Below are positions 57,259-64,000 of a stretch of DNA of 64,000 bases, one piece after another. How positions within the stretch are numbered: the stretch's first letter is position 1; each line of letters opens with the position of its first letter. The stretch is taken from positions 124,001-188,000 of the forward strand of contig JAYWVB010000026.1 of the NCBI GenBank assembly GCA_039881045.1. The letters are read 5' to 3'. The notes under the pieces are model-generated. The model was not told where the DNA came from. It saw only the letters and a program-made list of their open reading frames with translations, and did no database searches. The DNA is from Chaetomium olivaceum. Lineage: Eukaryota > Ascomycota > Sordariomycetes > Sordariales > Chaetomiaceae. The position numbers and the translations under genes were made by a program.

Positions 57259-59305
57259 CTAAAACGCCGCGCCCCCCAACCCCTCCCCAGCAATATTCTT
57301 CAGACTCCGCTCGCTCAAATCACTCTTGAGCTCAAACCCCTTGCTCTCCCTCTCCAGCTTATCCCACACGCGCAGGCTCTTGCGCAGCTTCTCCTGCTTG
57401 GCGCGCAGCTCCTCGCGGAGGCGCTCTTCCTCCTCGCGCATGCGCCGGTGGTGCGGGTCCAGCTCGATGGGGAGAGCAGAGGGATCGATCTTGCCCCCCG
57501 GGATGATGGGCGGCATCGTGTTGAGCAGGTTCTGCGCGAGGGTCGGCCGCGCGTGGTGGCTTGCGAGGTGTTGTCCGCCTCCACCGCCGCCAACGCCACC
57601 GCCGCCGCCGCCGGAGGATGGGCCGGTGGGTGGGTTGAAGGGTTTGGAGGTGAGGGAGGGGGAGCCCGAGGCGGATGAGGTGGACTGGGCGCGGGGGCCT
57701 GTTGGGATGCCGCTGTTGGGCCCGCCGGGAGTGACGGTGGGTGAGCCGGTTTGGCTGCCCGAGATGGAATGGCGCACGGGGCCGGCTGGCCAGCCACCCC
57801 TGCTGCCGCCGCGGCCGGCGAAGGGTGTTCCTCGGGACGGCGGGACATAACCACGAGGGCCAGCGGGGGGGACCGTGGGGCTGGTGGCGCCATGACGGGT
57901 CGGTGTGGGGCCCGGCGGGAGATGACGAGGGGATGGTGCAGCTTGCGGTGTTGCTGGGGCTGTGAAGTTCCTCGCCGCCGCAGGCCCTGTGGGAGGCGCT
58001 CTAAGAGCCGCGGGGCCTCTCGGCGGGGACTTCACCGGAGTCGAAGCGGCATCTCCTGTATGGGGTTTTGGGGTGGGCTGGCTGGCTAGAGGTGGTTGTG
58101 AGGATTGAGGAGGCGGCGGGCGGTGGCTTTGGGGTGTCACGAACCGGCGGGACTGCCGTGGTAGGCGTCGGCGCGTTCGAGATGTGAGACCGGGCAGCCG
58201 GGGACTGTGGTACGGACCGATCGTCTCGGCGTACAGACGTAGGTCGGGGTGAGGATCTGCCCGACACAGACCGTGAAGGCAGCGCGGAAGAGTGGATGGA
58301 ATCCCGAAGCGGCGGTGGTGACGGGCGCCGATACGATGGTCCCACGTAGCGATCGTCGCGGTCTCGCCGATCCGGTGTTCGAGAGCGGGGGCGATACATG
58401 CCACCTCCGCGTGGCCCGGGAGGCGGCGAGCGCCTCGGTGGTGATCGGTCCCGACGAATCAGCGGCCTGTCTCTCTCAAACGGCGACCGTGACCTCCGCC
58501 TAATGTCCCTCATCTCAAAGTCCCGCCGCATGGGCGACCTGGGCCGCTCATCTCGGTCATCCCTCCGGTCGTCTCTTCGGTCGTCCCTCCTGTCGTCCCT
58601 TCTGTCAAGACCTCGGTCGTCCCGGCGCGGTGAGATGAACCGGGGAGGTGTGCGTCTGATAGGACTCCGTCGCGGCGAAAGGCGGCGGATTGGGCTGCGG
58701 ACCCTGCTGCGGCTGCGACGCCAGCTTTCGCCGCCGCCTCGCTCTCTGGACCGTTCTCGCCTGAAGCGGTCTACGCTACGCGACCGGCGACGGGGAGATC
58801 TGCCAGGTACGTAACTGTCGCTGGCCACTGGCGGGGTCCGGGGCCGATCTCTCAACGGGCTTCGGGCGCGGGGTGGTGGTGATCGATCACGGTTGAATGG
58901 TCGGTAGGATTCTCCGGCCCCATAACGCCGGACTTCTCCATCCTCATACCTACTGGGGTGGGGATTAGTGACTGTGTAAGGACCAAGCTGAGGAGACGAC
59001 GAATTCGAAGCATAAGAAACAGGGCCCTCTGAAACGCGCGCTAGAGTAGGTCGAAGTGGAATGGCAATAGAGTTCGGACCCGTAAGCAACGAAGGAGTGG
59101 CGCGATCGCGGGGGGCAAGTTCCGCCTCACGTATCTGCCGCCGACGGCGTTGCGAGGCGGAAGGCATTTCCTCAGAAGAGCCATCCAACTGGTCGAGGCC
59201 GATGTTCCCGTCGTCGAAAATGAGAGCGGGATGTTGCTCGCTTCCAAGCCCATGCTGGCTAGTTTCAAAAGCGAGTTGAGTTACGTGTCGCTTGCGGTTG
59301 CTCAT
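57259..59305 (-). CDS. RS/RD-rich protein, possible RNA-processing factor, one frame break
   Basis: From the ATG at 59305 the gene encodes about 681 residues. It begins MSNRKRHVTQLAFETSQHGL. The middle is rich in Arg-Ser and Arg-Asp repeats (for example RRDDRRDD near 58560-58610 and SPIRRLSPRRSPIRR), as in splicing-related SR-type proteins. A Pro/Gly/Ser-rich part follows, and then a charged C-terminal helix region: LDPHHRRMREEEERLREELR, KQEKLRKSLRVWDKLERESK and a tail ending NIAGEGLGGAAF. The C-terminal block looks conserved, but I do not recognise the family. The frame breaks between about 58040 and 58160, with one base extra or two missing. An RNA-processing role is inference from composition only. 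Confidence 0.6.
58557..58615. repeat. 12-bp imperfect repeat encoding Arg-Arg-Asp-Asp
   Basis: Variants of a 12-bp unit repeat about four to five times inside the RS/RD-rich gene. On the minus strand they encode RRDD units. Confidence 0.75.
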
Positions 59306-60062
59306 TTTGCGTTCGATCGAGGAAGTGACGTGTATCGTTTCCCGGGTCGGAAAGTTCGGCGAGGCTTGTTGGAAGTGGCAGCAGCGGCTCACTGAGGGAA
59401 AAGTTCGAGCTCGCGCCTCTTATCTTCCTGGCGCTGGGAATCTTTGGCATTCATCCGAGCTTTTTCTTGTTGATACTCAGATGTTCCGTAGTAGCCCCGG
59501 CACGGACTAAGTAGTTTGTGTTTGTCAAGCGAGGCGGTTGTCTTAGCCGATTGTGTAAACCAAGGTCGGTTTTTGTTTGACTGAGCTGCTTCAATCTGAT
59601 AACCCAAAGAACCTGGCCTTTTCTTTCTTGGGCCGAAAGACTGATATGTTGGCTGGGGCTTTCCGAATGTCGGCCCGCAAAGTATCGCAATGCAAAACCC
59701 CAGCGGCGATGTGAGGACCACAAAGGCGAAGAAGCGCAAACTGAGGAGCTCTTTTTAAGATCCCGGAACCCCCCTAGGTTGTGGGCGTAGAATGAGTAAC
59801 CCTCAATTTATCAAACTCAGGCAGGCCAAGATCAAAGCCGACTATCGTAGGCTAGGGCGATCCCGAACTGTCCGGTGTCAAGACCTGTCGAAGTGGACTT
59901 CTGTATTCGGGCTGGCAGCCGGCCCAGGACTTGTGCGGTTTGCGGGTTTCGACCGAAGAGCGCTCCTTGGCTTGTTCGTCTTCTACTCGCAGCTGTTCCA
60001 GACAAACCAAGTGGCGGCCGGGAAGACTTTAACGTCCACCAGGTAGATCAAACCACCCCAAT
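59306..60062. other. Intergenic region upstream of RS-rich gene
   Basis: This is probably the promoter and leader of the RS/RD-rich gene, followed by the 3' flank of the possible gene at 60.06 kb. No open frame with supportable content was found. Confidence 0.4.
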
Positions 60063-60733
60063 CTAGCCGTCCACGGCGCAAGGACTGGAGGGGATACCCA
60101 GCACAACGGCGAACTGGGTTACGGAAAGAGCTTCGAGGGCGCAGGGACCGTAACAGCCCAGCCACTTCTTCATCCACCTGTGACTGGCGCGCTCCTTGTC
60201 GCGGATGATGTCCTCCCAGCGCCTCACACAGTCTTCCTGTGCCGTCTTGTCCAGGTTTGACTCGTCAAACCGTAGCCCAATTCCCGCAGAGGAAGGACGC
60301 CAGCACCTGGGAGGGGATCCGCGCAGCCATGAGCGGCAGCTTGAATGGCGACGACGACGCTGCCTCGTGCTGCACCATGGCGGAAGCGTCATTCCGGAAG
60401 GACCCCTCCATCGTGTTGCGCCAGCGCAGGCCGAGCATCTTTGGCCGTCGTACCGGCCGGCCCGACGTCGTGTGGACCGCTACCACGAGCCTCTGGGGGA
60501 ATTCGGTACGCGCATCTTCGTATCGCTTCCGCTGCTCGTGGTTGACCACCCCGTTTCTTGACCCATTTCGCCAGTCGACGTATGTTGTGCGTTAGGGGGC
60601 TGTGGTCACAGCGAAGAGTCTCCCACAGTCACAGGGGGGTGTACTTGCGGTACCAGGGATTTGACCAAGGCAACTCGAGAGAGGTGAGGTTGACGATGCG
60701 ATCGGCGACAGGGTCGAGCAGAGAATTCGAAGT
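60063..60733 (-). CDS. Possible unrecognised protein gene, frame break, 5' end uncertain
   Basis: I do not recognise the product. A 3' exon (about 60556-60063) encodes protein-like sequence, including VVNHEQRKRYEDARTEFPQR, SGRPVRRPKMLGLRWRNTME and, after a frame break near 60268-60300, FDESNLDKTAQEDCVRRWED and RASHRWMKKWLGCYGPCALE. An upstream exon (about 60733-60634) encodes LLDPVADRIVNLTSLELPWS and NPWYRKYTPL. These join across a plausible 76-nt intron (60632-60557, donor GTGACT, a CTAAC branch site and acceptor AAG). Earlier exons may lie up to about 61010. Coding-like composition and consistent splice phase support a real gene, but conservation is untested. It could also be a decayed copy. 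Confidence 0.42.
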
Positions 60734-61651
60734 AGGAGAAATCGAGAAGCGGGCTTAAGTGAGGCAGAACAGAGCGTTTATATCTGGACATGGACGGACA
60801 ATGTCTCGGTGGGCGCATCGGTCGTTGGGTCCGCGACGTTCTCGTGATCGTGGTGGTCGGAGTAGTCGTCTGGTGCTCTGCTTCTTCATGACCGGGAACC
60901 TGACCCGAACTCCCTTTCTCCTTATATCACGACGAGACCCATATACAACACCCGTCATCCTCTCACTCCCTGCCTCCTCCCCCTCTCCTCCAACATCCCC
61001 CTCCTTCAACTTCGATGATACATGATGAGGCGAAGGTGTAAAACGAGATAGTAACAGAGATCTGACTTACTTTCTACCTCGATCCATGGTCCCTGAATTG
61101 GTGGCCGCGCGATGTCGTCTGGCAATAACTGGGACTCGGCCCCGTGGAATAAATGGACAAATTTGTTGGCAGCAAGGGGACGAGGCTGAGAAAGGACTGC
61201 TGAAGATTCCCAAAAGTTCAAGTACCGGACCCACTGATACGGATTCCCGTGCAGACGCGTGCCGCGCGAAAGTTTAAAATCGCGGATTGCCGCGCCTGTC
61301 ACGTGCTTAGTTTCTTGACACAGGGCGAGGGGCGGGTTAGGGTTGACTGTTACTAATTGCTCAGTACAACAAGCCAGACTTGAATTCGGAAAATATTGTA
61401 CGGGCGCCTCGCTGCTCCTGGCAAGCCACACATCCACTTAGCTATGTCCATATACCACCATGTACACACACCCCCCTTAGAAAGCAGAAGCAAAGAAAAT
61501 ATAGCCCAGCCCCATCCATCATAGATGGCCCCCAGCAGATCCTCCTCTCCAGACGACCCGTATTACTACGCAGTACAAAGTACACATAAATACCCCAGTC
61601 AACATCCCACCCTTCCCGCAAGCACGCAAGACCGAGTCGGCCCAGCCTACC
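60734..61651. other. Intergenic region or 5' part of the possible gene
   Basis: The stretch 60760-61010 may contain earlier exons of the preceding candidate gene, since one frame encodes an Asp/His/Thr-rich segment, but I could not fix a start. The rest to 61651 is 3' flank of HDA1. Confidence 0.35.
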
Positions 61652-64000
61652 TCACCTCCCTCCCTCCTCCTCCCCCTCCCCGCCTTCCTCCCCTCCCTCA
61701 CCCCCATGCGCCCCATCCCCCATGCGCTCCAACACAAACTGCTGCACATCGGCAAAGTGCTCGGCCATCATCGGCGTGAGACCGTTAACCTGGGCGCGGA
61801 TGACGTTGCCGAAGCGGCGCTTCATGACCTTGCGGGTCAGGTCCGGGTCGGACCAGCAGGCGTGGTCGTTGGCGACATAGACCTGCGAGTGCTCCTTGTA
61901 CCAGGACGACAGGTCGCCGTCGACGTCGGATTTGACGGGCCGCAGGCTGCCGTTGACGAAGTTGACGACGCCCGCGACGCGGGATTTGACGTCGACTGTG
62001 AGGGTTAGTAAACTGGGGCGGGGTTGAGGTTGGGAGATGGGGGATGGGGGATGAATAAGGGGAGGGGCTAGGAAGGGAAAGCATACGTCGGTTAATAAGC
62101 AGCACTTTAATGCCGAGGTAGGCGTTACCGACGCCCATAAGGAAGATGTCTTCGACTGTGTCGTAGAGTTGCAAGTAGTTATCCCAGATGTAGCACATCA
62201 ACTCCTGCACCTGGGCTTGGATGGTGCGCTCGTCGGCACGCGCGGTGAAGGCATCCGTATCCTGGTGGCAGACATCATTAGCATGGGCGTGTCAAGACGT
62301 TATTTTAATTGCTTCGTACCTCTGGGTGCGTGATGTAGTGCGGCACGTTGACGTCGATAACCCCAAAACCTTGCTGAACGGCCCAATCGACATAGCGTGT
62401 CACGCCGTCCGTCTATCATTGTTAGCTGAGGTTGACCATCAACAATACAGAAGTACAGGTGCTCACCACCCATGCATTATGAGGCTCCAAGGTGTTATCT
62501 AATGGATGGGGTTGCGCATGAAGTTCCGGCCTGGGAGTGAATGTCAGTCAAGTCATAACAGACCTTGGCAAGACGACAACTTACGGGTCGTGAACGATGA
62601 CCAAGATCTTCCGAGCGGTCTGGATGCCCCTAGTCACCAGCACCTGGTTCTCAAAAGACTTGAAGAGGATATCCCGCTGGATATACAGCGGCAGCATGCC
62701 ATACTTCTCCGACAGCACCTGGCGCTGGGCCCTCCGCACCACGTCGTGCAAGCGCGATGACTCTTGCGCCTGCATCTCTTGAACGTCGACGACGCCTGCG
62801 CGCATGCACTCCCAGTACGGCGCCTGGTACGCCTGGACTTTAGCCAGCACCTTGGCCGCCTCGCGGCTGATCTTGGGGACCTCCATCTTCGGGGGCGGCT
62901 CGCCCATGAGCGTCTGCGCCACGGCCAGCGCCGACTTAGAGATAGCCTCGAGGTCGTAGCCACCCTCCAGGCACACGGCCACCTTGCCGCCGGCGAGCGA
63001 CATGAGCATGTGGGTCATGTGCGCATAGCAGTCCGGTGACACGAAGCAGGCGCCCAGCTCGTCGCCGGCCGCGGCGTCGAAGCCGGCCGAGATGATGACG
63101 AGGTCCGGGTTGAACTCGTGGGCGATGGGCATGACGATCTTCTGAAATGCTGCCATGTATTCGCCGTCGCCCATCCCTTGGTCGTGCCAGCCAACGTTGA
63201 CGTTCTTGCCTAGGCCGGGCCCGGCGCCGCAGTGCTCAAGCCCGCCATCGGGCGTCATCGGGTTGTCAGGTTTGCCCGGGTAGAACTCACCGCCGCGGTA
63301 GACATGGAGAGAGATGTAGAGAATATTGGGGTCGTCGTAAAAGAGGTTCTGGATGCCATTGCCGTGATGGACATCCCAGTCGAGAATCAGGATCTTGCGG
63401 CAGAGATCGGGGTAGTCAGCCTGGCAGATTTTGGCTGCGATAGGGACGTTGTTGAAGAGGCAAAAACCCATGGGCGCGTCGAACTCTGCGTGATGGCCTG
63501 GCGGCCGGATGACGGCAAAGGCATTCTTCACGGTGCCGGCAACGACGCTCTTGCATGTCTCGATCGCGCGCCGCCAGCTGATATCAGGGAGGCCTCGTAG
63601 GTCATGCTGCCGACGTACAGCGAGTCTCTACCCTGGTCCATCCGAGTGGAGAGCTCGCGTAGCTCCTGTGTCGACTTCCGCGACAGACCCTCAACCCACA
63701 AGAAATGCCCTGGGTGGTGAACAGCGCAGATCTCCTCCTTGGTCGCTTCCCGTGCCGGGATCCGCCACATGTACTTGGTTGGCTCGTTCTGGATAATACG
63801 GATGAGGTCGGTGTCGGAGCCAGTAAACACCAAGCCGGCTTTCTTGAAGGTCTTCATGATATACTCTATCCGCGAGGGGTCCTCGGGATGATGGGGGTTA
63901 GGCCCAAAGTCGGCATTTGCGTGTAGCTTCATGCGGTCATCGTAACAGCACCCTGTCGGGAGCAGGCCACGCCGCCGTAGACGTTCCGGGTAAGCAGTTG
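61652..64000 (-). CDS. HDA1: Class II histone deacetylase HDA1 with Arb2 domain, 5' partial, one frame break
   Basis: HDA1 removes acetyl groups from histones H3 and H2B in promoters. The gene enters from the right edge; the last upstream residues visible are GLLPTGCCYDDRMKLHANAD. Exons inside the window are 64000-62585, 62530-62467, 62412-62320, 62261-62087 and 61995-61652. The catalytic core has VIRPPGHHAEFDAPMGFCLF, ILDWDVHHGNGIQN and IISAGFDAAAGD, with the expected His, Asp and zinc ligands. The C-terminal Arb2 domain includes MCYIWDNYLQLYDTVEDIFL and YVANDHACWSDPDLTRKVMK. The acidic Gly/Glu tail ends at a TGA at 61652. The frame breaks at 63564-63571, where a GCGGCG probably lost one G; ETCKSVVAGTVKNAFAVIRP follows in the next frame. 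The start codon lies outside. Confidence 0.92.

Overview
This window is nuclear DNA of a filamentous ascomycete, most likely a sordariomycete and plausibly near Sordariales/Chaetomiaceae. The evidence is a gene-dense, GC-rich layout, short spliceosomal introns (about 50-90 nt, GTRNGT donors, CTAAC/CTGAC branch sites, YAG acceptors), and fungal families such as HbrB, PtaB-type LIM-binding protein, RTA1, a Gag1-like/DUF4050 protein, Gon7 and an HDA1 with an Arb2 tail. I could not place the species more closely by reading alone.

Layout. 0-13 kb: adenylate kinase (+), Hook dynein adaptor (-), a small secreted I9 protease inhibitor (-), proteasome subunit RPN8 (+), a SWIM zinc-finger protein (-), coproporphyrinogen oxidase (-), ATG8 (+). 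15-25 kb: PtaB-like LIM-binding regulator (-), TORC2 subunit HbrB (-), KEOPS subunit GON7 (+). 25-38 kb: HOPS subunit VPS39/VAM6 (-), RTA1-family membrane protein (-), SPX-domain phosphate transporter (+), Gag1-like/DUF4050 protein (-). 39-51 kb: peroxin PEX14 (-), INO80 subunit IES2 (+), and a very large unrecognised Q/N-rich protein (+) split by an in-frame TAG. 52-64 kb: arginyl-tRNA synthetase (-), GAPDH (+), an RS/RD-rich protein (-), a possible unrecognised gene (-), and the class II histone deacetylase HDA1 (-), whose 5' end lies beyond the right edge.

The genes are housekeeping and trafficking genes in ordinary eukaryotic order. I see no biosynthetic cluster, transposon, CRISPR array, rRNA or recognisable tRNA. 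Several products act on the endomembrane and nutrient axis (Hook, ATG8, VPS39, HbrB, vacuolar phosphate transport, PEX14), but nothing shows they form a linked system.

The strongest unexplained signal is technical or evolutionary. At least ten otherwise well-conserved genes each carry one (HbrB two) reading-frame breaks, most explained by loss of one G or C, often within a run. This looks like uncorrected sequencing error and affects how every protein here should be read. Separate points worth checking are the in-frame TAG in the large Q/N-rich ORF, its perfect 21-bp tandem repeat, and a possible unannotated gene at 60.06-60.73 kb. I did not find a convincing previously undescribed biological system.
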